Origin: Caulobacter segnis
Lineage (GTDB): Bacteria > Pseudomonadota > Alphaproteobacteria > Caulobacterales > Caulobacteraceae
NCBI RefSeq assembly: GCF_019931575.1
Contig: NZ_CP082923.1
Coordinates: forward strand, 1,054,001 to 1,118,000
Direction: 5' to 3'
Length of the DNA: 64,000 nt
Part shown: in pieces, positions 43,530 through 51,477 of the stretch
How positions within the stretch are numbered: the stretch's first letter is position 1
How the letters are laid out: every line of letters starts with the position of its first letter
Program-made: the position numbers and the translations under genes
The notes under the pieces: generated by a model
What the model was told of the DNA's origin: nothing
Seen by the model: only the letters and a program-made list of their open reading frames with translations
Databases searched by the model: none

Positions 43530-45398
43530 ATGCGACTGCGTACCTCTCTCCTCCCGACGGCCGCGCTCTGCCTGGCCGTGGCCGCGCCCGCTTTCGCAGC
43601 CGCTCCTGATCAAGGCCCGAGAGGCCCGCTCTACGCCGGCGCGGTCGCGCCGATGAACCAGACGGTCGAGACCCGCCTGCTGCCCCAGACCGCCGTGCTG
43701 CTGGAAAAGCTGCTGGCCGAGAAGCGCGACATGACCCTGGACGGGGTCAAGGTGTTCGAGGCCGACGACAAGTTCCTGCCCGGCAAGATCGCCATCGGCC
43801 TAGCCTATCTGGTCGTCGACACGCCCCGCACCGACCCGAACTTCGACCGTTACCTGGCCGCTTACCGCCAGATCGCGGACCTGACCGTCGACGACACCAA
43901 CGACACCTGGGGCGTCTACTACTACTGCCAGGCCCTGCTGATGCTGCGCGAGGCCGGGGTGCTGGACCAGGCGGTGTCGCCCGAAACCCTGGCCAGGCTG
44001 AAGGTCAAGCTGGACTGGCGCCGCTTCGTCCGCGAGAGCGACCTGACCCTGATCAACCTGCCCAACAACTACTACGGCGTCGCCTTCAGCGTGGCGCGTC
44101 TGCGCTATCGCCTGGGCTGGGAGGACGCCTCGGCCAGCGAGGGCCTGCTGGGCAAGACGCTGGACCATTACCGCAAGTACTCGGGCGACTACGGCTTCGC
44201 CGACGAGACCGACGGCGACGGGCGCTTCGACCGCTACAGCGTGCTGCTGATCGGTGAGATCGCCCACCGCCTGATCGAGGCCGGCATGCCCGCCACGCCC
44301 GAGGTCCGCCAGTGGCTGCGCCGTTCGGTCGACCTGATGCTGCCGCGCCTGAACCTGCGCGGCGAGGGCTTCGAATATGGTCGCAGCATCGGCGCCTATG
44401 GCGAGACGGCCTTCCTCGAGGTGCTGACCGCCGCGGCCAAGCTGGACGTGCTGACGCCGGAAGAGAAGACCATGGCCTATGCCTTCTCGTCCCGTGTCGC
44501 GGCCCGCTACATGGACTTCTGGTTCGATCCCAAGATGGGCTCGGTGGACATGTGGGAACACGGCCGCCGGACGGACGCCTATCGCGGCAAGCACCGGATC
44601 CTGGGCGAGAACCTCAGCCTGGGCCGGCAGTACATCTACACCAGCGCGATCTGGAATGAACTGGGCTTCAAGGACAAGGCGCCCGATCCCGGCTACGCGG
44701 CGTGGCTGGACAGGCTGCCCAAGCGGACGGTGACCTGGTTCGCTAGAGGCGAGAACGATCGCCTGGTGGTCACCATCAGGGACAAGGGGCGCGTGATCGG
44801 CCTGCCGATCATCAATGGCGGCGAAAGCCAGCACATGAACACGCCCTACTATCCGATCCCGTTCTCGCCCGGGATGCTGCAGGGCGTGGCCGACGGCGTG
44901 TTCCCGCAGTTGCTGCCGCGCCTCACCCTGGCCGACGGCGCCCAGCTGGCCCCGCTGGCCTACGCCGCCCACGTGAAGGTGGCCGGGAAGGGGGCGCGAA
45001 CCGTCGTGACCTACGACCAGGACCGGCTGGACCGCCTGGGCCAGAAGGCCCCGGTCGCCGACGACCGCTTCAGCGTCAGGACGACCTATGTGCTGGAGCC
45101 GGGCCGGATCCGCCGCACCGATGTCTTCACGCCCAAGGCGGGCGTCACGGTCAAGGCCGTGGACCTGGCCTTCGCCAGCTTTTCGACCAAGGCCGTGACC
45201 CGGGGCGGCGAAACGCGCTTCGGGGCGGGCGAGGTGACCGGCTTCGACGTCCAGGGGCTGACGTGCGCGACGCGGCCGCTGGACGACGGGAAGGCCTATC
45301 GCGGCCCGACCGGGGCGATGACCGCGCTGACCAGCTGCACGGGCGGCGCGCCGGCGGGCGGGCCGATCACCGTGAGCTGGACGCTGACCTACAGATAA
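43530..45398 (+). CDS. Large secreted protein, possible polysaccharide lyase
   Basis: 622 residues with a signal peptide (L-L-P-T-A-A-L-C-L-A-V-A-A-P-A-F-A-A). I do not recognise the family. Residues ~50-390 are helix-rich with repeated aromatic helices (W-G-V-Y-Y-Y-C-Q-A-L-L-M-L, L-P-N-N-Y-Y-G-V-A-F, G-R-S-I-G-A-Y-G-E-T), like an alpha/alpha toroid; residues ~400-622 are beta-rich (V-T-W-F-A-R-G-E-N-D-R-L-V-V-T-I, I-I-N-G-G-E-S-Q-H). A toroid plus beta-sandwich is the architecture of several lyase families, and N-N-Y-Y-G could hold catalytic residues. Its operator-like site and its position after manD support a role in uronic-acid polymer cleavage. Confidence 0.6.
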   Translation: MRLRTSLLPTAALCLAVAAPAFAAAPDQGPRGPLYAGAVAPMNQTVETRLLPQTAVLLEKLLAEKRDMTLDGVKVFEADDKFLPGKIAIGLAYLVVDTPRTDPNFDRYLAAYRQIADLTVDDTNDTWGVYYYCQALLMLREAGVLDQAVSPETLARLKVKLDWRRFVRESDLTLINLPNNYYGVAFSVARLRYRLGWEDASASEGLLGKTLDHYRKYSGDYGFADETDGDGRFDRYSVLLIGEIAHRLIEAGMPATPEVRQWLRRSVDLMLPRLNLRGEGFEYGRSIGAYGETAFLEVLTAAAKLDVLTPEEKTMAYAFSSRVAARYMDFWFDPKMGSVDMWEHGRRTDAYRGKHRILGENLSLGRQYIYTSAIWNELGFKDKAPDPGYAAWLDRLPKRTVTWFARGENDRLVVTIRDKGRVIGLPIINGGESQHMNTPYYPIPFSPGMLQGVADGVFPQLLPRLTLADGAQLAPLAYAAHVKVAGKGARTVVTYDQDRLDRLGQKAPVADDRFSVRTTYVLEPGRIRRTDVFTPKAGVTVKAVDLAFASFSTKAVTRGGETRFGAGEVTGFDVQGLTCATRPLDDGKAYRGPTGAMTALTSCTGGAPAGGPITVSWTLTYR

Positions 45399-45405
45399 CG
45401 AAGGG

Positions 45406-45798
45406 CTAGTTCGCCGGCCCCACCCGGAAGGCGCACAGCTTGTTGCCGTCCAGGTCGCGGAAATAGGCGGCGTAGAAGGCCTGCTCGCCCTCGGCGCCTC
45501 GAACGCCGGGACCGCCCTCGCACTGGCCGCCCAGGGCGATGGCCTTGTCGTACAGCGCGTCGACCTTGGCCCGCTCGTCCAGGACGATGGCGATCATCGT
45601 GCCGTTGCCCGAGGTGGCGGCCTGGCCGTCATAAGGCTTGCCGACGCCGAACATCGGCTTGCTCCAGTCCGCGCCCCAGGCGCAGCCGCCGGTCGGAAAC
45701 TCCATCATCCGTCCCACGCCGATGGCCCCGAACAAGCCGTCGTAAAAAGCCTTGGCCCTGTCCAGGTCGTTGCTGCCGACCAGGGTGTATCCAATCAT
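45406..45798 (-). CDS. VOC (glyoxalase/bleomycin-resistance fold) protein
   Basis: 130 residues from the ATG at 45798, with GGGAGGAC upstream; in-frame ATGs further up have no ribosome site. It begins M-I-G-Y-T-L-V-G-S-N-D-L-D-R-A-K-A-F-Y-D and ends A-A-Y-F-R-D-L-D-G-N-K-L-C-A-F-R, the paired beta-alpha-beta-beta-beta units of the VOC fold. Function of this subgroup is unknown (lactoylglutathione-lyase-like or dioxygenase-like). The convergent stops lie only 7 bp apart. Confidence 0.85.
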   Translation of the reverse strand: MIGYTLVGSNDLDRAKAFYDGLFGAIGVGRMMEFPTGGCAWGADWSKPMFGVGKPYDGQAATSGNGTMIAIVLDERAKVDALYDKAIALGGQCEGGPGVRGAEGEQAFYAAYFRDLDGNKLCAFRVGPAN

Positions 45799-46154
45799 AG
45801 CGTCCTCCCGCGCCGTGAAATCCGCGGCAGGGTGACGGAGGTTCGGGCAGGTGGACAGGGAGAAACCGGAAGTTTCGTCGATGTCTGGTCGCGAAATGTT
45901 GATCGACCGGATTGGTGACGTCGGCGTCATGAATGTCTCGCCTTCGCCATGTATTTTCAGGGTTTGGGCGTTCTTCGTGATCGCGAATGTCGAGTTTACG
46001 ACTAACAATTGTTTCCCGTGGGCCGGATATATGCTCGTAATACTCGGATTGGGGTGTTAGCGTTACTACATCGCTGGCACGTTTTCTCGAGCGCCGGTGA
46101 CTGAGAGATGAAGCTTCGGCTTCTGCTCCCGCTCGGAGGGCCGGAGCTAGAGAC

Positions 46155-46412
46155 ATGACCACTTATCTTTTCTACCCCCGGCGCGCGGATGGCGTGTCCC
46201 TGACCTTCATTGCGGAGTCCGCCGAGGACGACGCCGACGCCATGGAACTGGCGGCCGAGATCGCGGCGGCGCACGAGTGCACCGGCGTCTTCGTCTGGGA
46301 GCCCGCGGCCGGAGCCGACGGCAAGGACCGCTTCATCGGCGAGGTCGATCGCCACGGCGCCGGAGCCTGGCATGAGCCCGAGACGGCGATTGGAGCCCCC
46401 GCCACGGTCTAG
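46155..46412 (+). CDS. Small uncharacterised acidic protein
   Basis: 85 residues, GGAG ~9 bp before the ATG. It opens M-T-T-Y-L-F-Y-P-R-R-A-D-G-V-S-L-T-F and continues with D-D-A-D-A-M-E-L-A-A-E-I-A-A-A-H-x-C and V-F-V-W-E, consistent with a small alpha/beta fold. No family recognised. The ~360 bp upstream (45799-46154) hold no gene that I can support. Confidence 0.65.
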   Translation: MTTYLFYPRRADGVSLTFIAESAEDDADAMELAAEIAAAHECTGVFVWEPAAGADGKDRFIGEVDRHGAGAWHEPETAIGAPATV

Positions 46413-46442
46413 GCGTTACTGGGCGACCCGAGGGAGGTCGCC

Positions 46443-46949
46443 GTGGACAAGCTGTTCGCCAAGTTCGCCAATGTCACCGCCAAAATCACTGGCAGCCCGC
46501 CCGCGTTCCTGATCTGCGTCGCCCTGGTGCTGACCTGGGCGGTGACCGGGCCGATCTTCAAGTTCTCCGAGACCTGGCAGCTGGTGATCAACACCGGCAC
46601 GACGATCGTCACCTTCCTGATGGTGTTCCTGATCCAGAACACCCAGAACCGCGACGGCATCGCCCTGCAAACCAAGCTGGATGAGCTGATCCGCGCCACG
46701 ACCGACGCCGAGAACGAGTTCATCGGCATCGAGAAGCTGACCGACAAGGAACTGGAGGCCATGCACGCCCACTGCAAGGCGCGGGCCGACCACAGCGTGC
46801 GCGCCTTGCAGCGCGCCGCCGCCGAGAAGGACGCCCGGGCGGCGAAGCGGGCCAAGGCCAGCCAGCCGACGGCCAAGAAAGCGCCCTCGGCCCGAGGCCA
46901 GGCCGCCCGCCGCGCCAAGGCCCTGCGGGCGGGCCATCCGCACGCCTAG
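46443..46949 (+). CDS. Low-affinity iron permease family membrane protein
   Basis: 168 residues with a GTG start and GGGAGG 6 bp before. Two membrane segments (A-F-L-I-C-V-A-L-V-L-T-W-A-V and T-T-I-V-T-F-L-M-V-F-L-I-Q) are followed by the family signature Q-N-T-Q-N-R-D-G-I-A-L-Q-x-K-L-D-E-L-I-R-A and N-E-F-I-G-I-E. The C terminus is a long lysine/alanine-rich tail (~45 residues), longer than usual. Despite the name, iron transport by bacterial members is not shown. Confidence 0.85.
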   Translation: MDKLFAKFANVTAKITGSPPAFLICVALVLTWAVTGPIFKFSETWQLVINTGTTIVTFLMVFLIQNTQNRDGIALQTKLDELIRATTDAENEFIGIEKLTDKELEAMHAHCKARADHSVRALQRAAAEKDARAAKRAKASQPTAKKAPSARGQAARRAKALRAGHPHA

Positions 46950-47092
46950 AGGCGCCGATTCCCGCGCCGCACCCCCGACTAATGTCTGATCTTGTCAGGG
47001 TGGACGTCAGACCTCATCGGCGATAGCGGTAACATCGACCGGGGTCGAAGCGCGTCGCCACGAGCGCGCGGTCCCGTGGGGGAGAGCCGCCT

Positions 47093-48355
47093 TTGCCCAA
47101 ACTGAGAGCCCTGCGCTGGTGGATCATCGGCCTGGTCATGCTGGGCGCGATCGTCAACTACCTGACGCGCTCGACCATGGGCGTGGCCGCGCCGACGATC
47201 CTCAAGGACCTCGGCATCTCGGTGAAGGAATATTCCTGGATCACCAGCGCCTTCCAGCTGGGGATCATGCTGCAGCCGATCTGCGGCTATGTGCTCGACA
47301 CCCTGGGTCTGCGCACCGGCTTCGCCGTCTTCGCCGCCGCCTGGTCGCTGATCGCGATGGCTCATGGCCTGGCCAGCAACTGGCAGGGCTTCGCCGTGCT
47401 GCGCGGCTTGTTGGGCCTGGCCGAGGGGTCGGCCCAGCCGGCGGGCATGAAGGCGGTGGCCACCTGGTTCCCGGCCAAGGAGCGCGGCTTCGCGGGCGGG
47501 ATCTTCAATATCGGTGCGTCGTTCGGTTCGGTGCTGGCGCCGCCCCTGGTGGTGTGGGCCGCGCTGACCTGGAACTGGCGGGCGGCCTTCGTGATGACCG
47601 GGGCCCTCGGCCTCGCCTGGGTGGCGCTGTGGCTGCTGTTCTATCGGTCGCCCGACCGGCACCCGGCGATGACCGAGGACGAGCGCGCTCGCATCGCCGC
47701 CGGCCAGGAGGCGCACCTGACCGACGCCGGCACGCGGCCGTCGATCGTCTCGATCCTGAAGCAAGGCAAGTTCTGGGGCATCGCCCTGCCGCGGTTCCTG
47801 GCCGATCCCACCTGGGGGACGCTGTCGTTCTGGGTGCCGCTCTACCTGTCGCAGACGCGCGGCTTCGACCTGAAGCAGATCGCCATGTTCGTCTGGCTGC
47901 CGTTCGTGGCGGCGGACCTGGGCTGCCTGTTCGGGCCGGTCATCGCCCACTTCCTGCAGAAGCGCGGAGTGTCCCTGATCAACGCCCGGCGCTGGGCCTT
48001 CACGGTCGGCGCGGCGATGATGACCGGCATGATGTTCGTCGGCCGGGTCGAGAGCCCCTACGCCGCCATCGCCCTGCTGTGCCTGGGGGGCTTCGCCCAC
48101 CAGACCCTGTCGGTCACTGTCATCACCATGGCCTCGGACCTTTTCCGCCGTGACGAGGTCGCCACCGTGGCGGGCCTGGCCGGCATGATGGGCAATCTGG
48201 GCGTCCTGCTGTTCTCGCTGCTGATCGGCGGTCTGGTGACCACGATCGGCTATGACCCGTTCTTCGTGGCCCTGGGCGTGCTGGACATCCTGGGCGCCGT
48301 CGTCCTGTGGACCTTCGTCAAGGACCGCGCCTCTCCCAAGGCGGTCAACCCGTGA
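47093..48355 (+). CDS. MFS transporter, hexuronate (ExuT-like, anion:cation symporter) family
   Basis: 420 residues with a TTG start; GGGGGAG lies ~10 bp upstream and the next Met is inside the first membrane segment. Twelve predicted segments. Motifs match the ACS family: R-W-W-I-I-G-L-V-M-L-G-A-I-V-N-Y-L-T-R (TM1), G-Y-V-L-D-T-L-G-L-R-T-G (loop 2-3), G-L-A-E-G-S-A-Q-P-A-G and W-F-P-A-K-E-R-G-F-A-G-G-I-F-N (TM4/5). These carry galacturonate, glucuronate or aldonates with protons across the inner membrane. The GTG of the GH43 gene overlaps its TGA, so the two are coupled: import with xyloside cleavage. No palindromic operator seen upstream. Confidence 0.87.
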   Translation: MPKLRALRWWIIGLVMLGAIVNYLTRSTMGVAAPTILKDLGISVKEYSWITSAFQLGIMLQPICGYVLDTLGLRTGFAVFAAAWSLIAMAHGLASNWQGFAVLRGLLGLAEGSAQPAGMKAVATWFPAKERGFAGGIFNIGASFGSVLAPPLVVWAALTWNWRAAFVMTGALGLAWVALWLLFYRSPDRHPAMTEDERARIAAGQEAHLTDAGTRPSIVSILKQGKFWGIALPRFLADPTWGTLSFWVPLYLSQTRGFDLKQIAMFVWLPFVAADLGCLFGPVIAHFLQKRGVSLINARRWAFTVGAAMMTGMMFVGRVESPYAAIALLCLGGFAHQTLSVTVITMASDLFRRDEVATVAGLAGMMGNLGVLLFSLLIGGLVTTIGYDPFFVALGVLDILGAVVLWTFVKDRASPKAVNP

Positions 48356-49980
48356 GCGTACCCGTGATCCGCAACCCCATCCTGCGCGGCTTCAATCCCG
48401 ATCCTTCGATCGTGCGGGTGGGGCAGGACTACTATATCGCCGTCTCGACCTTCGAGTGGTTCCCGGGCGTCCAGATCCACCATTCGCGGGACCTGGTGAA
48501 CTGGCGCCTGCTGAGCCGGCCGCTGACCCGCGCCAGCCAGCTGAACATGCTGGGCGATCCTGACGGCTGCGGCCTCTGGGCCCCGTGCCTGACCCATGCC
48601 GACGGCCGGTTCTGGCTGATCTACACCGACGTGAAGCGCTATGGCCGGACCACGGTGGGCGGCGCTTCGGGCGCGTCCCTGCGCGACTTCCACAACTACC
48701 TGGTCACCGCCGAGACGATCGACGGCGCGTGGTCCGAGCCGACCTATCTGAACAGCTCCGGCTTCGACCCTTCGCTGTTCCATGACGACGATGGCAGGAA
48801 GTGGCTGGTCAACCAGCTGTGGGATCACCGACAGGGCAAGAACCGCTTCGCCGGCATCGTCCTGCAGGAATACTCGGTCGCCGAGGGGCGCCTGGTCGGC
48901 CAACGCAAGGTGATCTTCGAGGGCACGGCCATCGGCCTGACCGAGGCCCCGCACCTCTACAAGCGCGACGGCTGGTACTACCTGGTCACCGCCGAGGGCG
49001 GCACCGGCTGGGGCCACGCCATGACCCTGGCCCGCTCGCGCGCCATCGACGGCCCGTATGAACTGCACCCCGACACCTACGTCCTGACGTCGCGCGATCG
49101 GCCGCATGTGGCCTTGCAGCGCGCCGGCCACGCCGACCTGGTCGAGACCGCCGACGGCGAGACCTACGCCGTCTATCTGTGCGGACGCCCGCTGCCCAAT
49201 CGCGGCCGCTGCGTCCTGGGGCGCGAGACGGCGATCCAGAAGCTGGTCTGGGGCGAGGACGGCTGGCCGCGCACCCTGGACGGTTCGGGCGACCCGACCC
49301 TCGAGACCCCCGCGCCGAACCTGCCTCAGCAGCCCTGGCCCGCCGCGCCGACGCGCGAGGACTTCGATGGCCCTGACCTGCCGATCGACTTCCAATGGCT
49401 GCGGACGCCGTATCCGGACGAGATCTTCAGCCTGACCGCCAGGCCGGGATCCTTGCGTCTCTTCGGCCGCGAGACCCTGGGCAGCGTCTTTCGTCAGGCC
49501 CTGGTGGCCCGCCGGCAGCAGGATCACTGCTATTCGGCCGCCACCGTCCTGGACTTCGAGCCCGAGCACTTCCAGCAGGCGGCGGGTCTGGTCTGCTACT
49601 ACAACGGCGCCAAGTTCCACTATCTGCACGTCACCCACGACGAGGCGATCGGCAGGCATCTGCGGGTCATGACCTGCACGCCCGACAGTCCGCAGGCCGA
49701 CAGCTTCACCGCGCCGATCTCGCTGGCGGCGGGCCCGGTCGAGCTGCGCGTCGAGGTCGACTTCGAGCGTCTGCGCTTCGGCTTCCGGCAGGGGCAGGGC
49801 GCCTGGACCTGGCTGCCCGAGGTGTTCGACGCCTCGATCCTGTCGGACGAGGCCAGCGTTCCCGGCGCGCCGAACTTCACCGGCGCCTTCGTCGGCATGG
49901 CCTGCCAGGACATGTCGGGCGCGGGCGCTCCGGCCGACTTCGACTGGTTCGAGTACGAGGGACGGGAATACCGAACTTAG
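48352..49980 (+). CDS. Glycoside hydrolase family 43 beta-xylosidase
   Basis: 542 residues from a GTG overlapping the previous stop by 4 bp. No signal peptide, so it acts in the cytosol. The five-bladed propeller has the catalytic trio: Asp17 (F-N-P-D-P-S), Asp139 (F-D-P-S-L-F) and Glu198 (T-E-A-P-H-L-Y). The C-terminal ~190 residues (from about 350) form the beta-sandwich typical of the GH43 XynB group, and P-H-V-A-L-Q-R-A-G-H-A-D-L is a family marker. It releases xylose from beta-1,4-xylo-oligosaccharides. Coupling with a hexuronate-type importer suggests a glucuronoxylan fragment as substrate. Confidence 0.9.
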   Translation: MSVPVIRNPILRGFNPDPSIVRVGQDYYIAVSTFEWFPGVQIHHSRDLVNWRLLSRPLTRASQLNMLGDPDGCGLWAPCLTHADGRFWLIYTDVKRYGRTTVGGASGASLRDFHNYLVTAETIDGAWSEPTYLNSSGFDPSLFHDDDGRKWLVNQLWDHRQGKNRFAGIVLQEYSVAEGRLVGQRKVIFEGTAIGLTEAPHLYKRDGWYYLVTAEGGTGWGHAMTLARSRAIDGPYELHPDTYVLTSRDRPHVALQRAGHADLVETADGETYAVYLCGRPLPNRGRCVLGRETAIQKLVWGEDGWPRTLDGSGDPTLETPAPNLPQQPWPAAPTREDFDGPDLPIDFQWLRTPYPDEIFSLTARPGSLRLFGRETLGSVFRQALVARRQQDHCYSAATVLDFEPEHFQQAAGLVCYYNGAKFHYLHVTHDEAIGRHLRVMTCTPDSPQADSFTAPISLAAGPVELRVEVDFERLRFGFRQGQGAWTWLPEVFDASILSDEASVPGAPNFTGAFVGMACQDMSGAGAPADFDWFEYEGREYRT

Positions 49981-50060
49981 ATTATCTGGATTGAGTGAAC
50001 GGCGTTCAGTCGTAGAGTTCATCCCATCAGGCCGCCACAGACGGCTCCAGGGAGAACGCC

Positions 50061-50948
50061 ATGAACGCTCCTGTCTCGATTTCCGAAACAGACGCCGTCG
50101 ACTATGCCGGCCTGACCGTCACGCCCGCCGGGCCGGTGCTGGGGGCCGAGATCTCGGGCCTGGACCTGACGCAGGCGCTCAAGCCCGAGATCGTCGCGGC
50201 CATCCGCGCGGCCCTGCTGCGCCACAAGGTGGTGTTTTTCCGCGACCAGGACATCAGCCACGAGGACCACGTCCGCTTCGGCCGCTATTTCGGCGACCTA
50301 GAGGGTCATCCGGTCACTGCCCACGTACCGGGCTTTCCCGAGATCCTGCACATCGAGGCGGCCGACGGCATGAAGCTGCGCGAGGAGATCGTCCCGGTCG
50401 TCCGCGCCGCCAACAAGTGGCACACCGACGTCACCTTCCGCGAGGCGCCGTCGATGGGCGGCGTGCTGCGCATGCGGCACATGCCGCCGCTGGGCGGCGA
50501 CACCCTGTTCGCCGACACCGCTGCGATCTATCGCGACCTGCCGCAAAAGCTGAAGGACCAGCTGGCCGACCTGACGGCCGAGCACGACATCATCCAGAGC
50601 TACGGCTATCGGGTCGACGAGGCCAAGCGGCAAGAGCTGCGGGCGGCCTATCCGCCGATGGTCCATCCGGTGGTGCGCACGCATCCGGAGACCGGCGAGA
50701 AGCACCTGTTCGTCAACAAGGTCTTCACGACGCGCATCCTGGGCCTGCCCGAGGACGAGGCCAAGGCGCTGCTCAATGATTTGCTGGATCGGGTGAAGGC
50801 GCCCGAATATCAGGTCCGCTTCCGCTGGACGCCGAACGCCATCGTGTTCTGGGACAATCGCGCCACGCAACACTACGCGATCTTGGACTACTGGCCTCAG
50901 GAGCGGATCGTCGAACGGGTGACGATCAAGGGCGACAAGCCGTTCTGA
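50061..50948 (+). CDS. TauD/TfdA-family Fe(II)/2-oxoglutarate dioxygenase
   Basis: 295 residues with AGGGAG 6 bp upstream. Iron ligands H121 and D123 (W-H-T-D-V-T-F) and H271 (T-Q-H-Y-A-I-L-D-Y); R286, 15 residues after the last His, should bind 2-oxoglutarate. G-A-E-I-S-G-L-D-L at the start and N-K-V-F-T-T-R-I-L-G are also typical. Members hydroxylate taurine, sulfate esters or aryloxy acids; an alkylsulfatase/taurine type is likely but the substrate cannot be fixed. It lies 80 bp after the xylosidase, possibly a separate unit. Confidence 0.9.
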   Translation: MNAPVSISETDAVDYAGLTVTPAGPVLGAEISGLDLTQALKPEIVAAIRAALLRHKVVFFRDQDISHEDHVRFGRYFGDLEGHPVTAHVPGFPEILHIEAADGMKLREEIVPVVRAANKWHTDVTFREAPSMGGVLRMRHMPPLGGDTLFADTAAIYRDLPQKLKDQLADLTAEHDIIQSYGYRVDEAKRQELRAAYPPMVHPVVRTHPETGEKHLFVNKVFTTRILGLPEDEAKALLNDLLDRVKAPEYQVRFRWTPNAIVFWDNRATQHYAILDYWPQERIVERVTIKGDKPF

Positions 50949-50952
50949 CGGC

Positions 50953-51108
50953 TCAGAAGATCAGGCGAACGGCCCCGATCACCAGGGCCCAGGCGCCCAA
51001 CGCCAGGCTCAGCGGGACTAGGCGACGCATCAGCGTGGCCTGGATGTCGATGTTGAGGCCGGCGGTCTTCACCGGGAGCATCGGCTGGGTCTGGGCGATC
51101 GTCTTCAT
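50953..51108 (-). CDS. Small single-span membrane protein (51 residues)
   Basis: Minus-strand frame with ATG at 51108, AAGGACG 9-10 bp upstream and TGA at 50953-50955. The first ~28 residues are polar (M-K-T-I-A-Q-T-Q-P-M-L-P-V-K-T), with M-R-R-L at 27-30, then one membrane helix (V-P-L-S-L-A-L-G-A-W-A-L-V-I-G-A-V-R-L). The positive residues before the helix suggest an inside N terminus. No family recognised. It converges tail-to-tail with the dioxygenase (stops 5 bp apart). Good ribosome site, clean start and stop and a plausible membrane topology support a real gene. Confidence 0.6.
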   Translation of the reverse strand: MKTIAQTQPMLPVKTAGLNIDIQATLMRRLVPLSLALGAWALVIGAVRLIF

Positions 51109-51266
51109 CTGTAGACGTCCTTGAGCGCCTCGTTTCCAGAAGGCGCGTGAAGCGGAAAACTCATAAGCGACTTAATATCGCGATATCTAATCGCGCACAC
51201 TGTTTTGGGTTGGCCCTGCCTTCCGTTGGACCGAAGTCCGGGGAAAGCGAAGCTGACCGGAGACTG

Positions 51267-51309
51267 AAACCGGCTGGTCTTGCCATGGAGGCCTGGCCAG
51301 CCGGTTTCC
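51267..51309. repeat. Perfect 12-bp inverted repeat with embedded operator-like site
   Basis: GAAACCGGCTGG (51267-51278) and CCAGCCGGTTTC (51298-51309) pair perfectly around 19 bases. TGGTCTTGCCA at 51276-51286 is one base from the TGGTCATGCCA core seen at 43440. The ~370-bp gap 51109-51477 is otherwise without a supported gene; the repeat is ~160 bp upstream of the 51-residue gene and ~170 bp downstream of the GH2 gene, both on the minus strand, so it may be a terminator-like stem, an operator, or both. Confidence 0.5.
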
Positions 51310-51477
51310 ACAAAGGTGTCGGACGCGGTGGGGTGCGCCGAGTAGCCAACACATCGACGAGTCTGGCGCTCAAGGCAACGTTCCAGACTGTCGCACCACT
51401 GCGACAAACGCGCGCAGAGGCTTACGTGGCCAGGGTTTGCGGACGTTCGCGAGTGGTCCGGGGGCGGAGCGGGGCCG

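Noticed and set aside
46980..47092. CTGATCTTGTCAG-like inverted sequence upstream of the hexuronate transporter as a regulon site.
   Set aside because: It lacks the TGG...CCA core and matches the motif too poorly.
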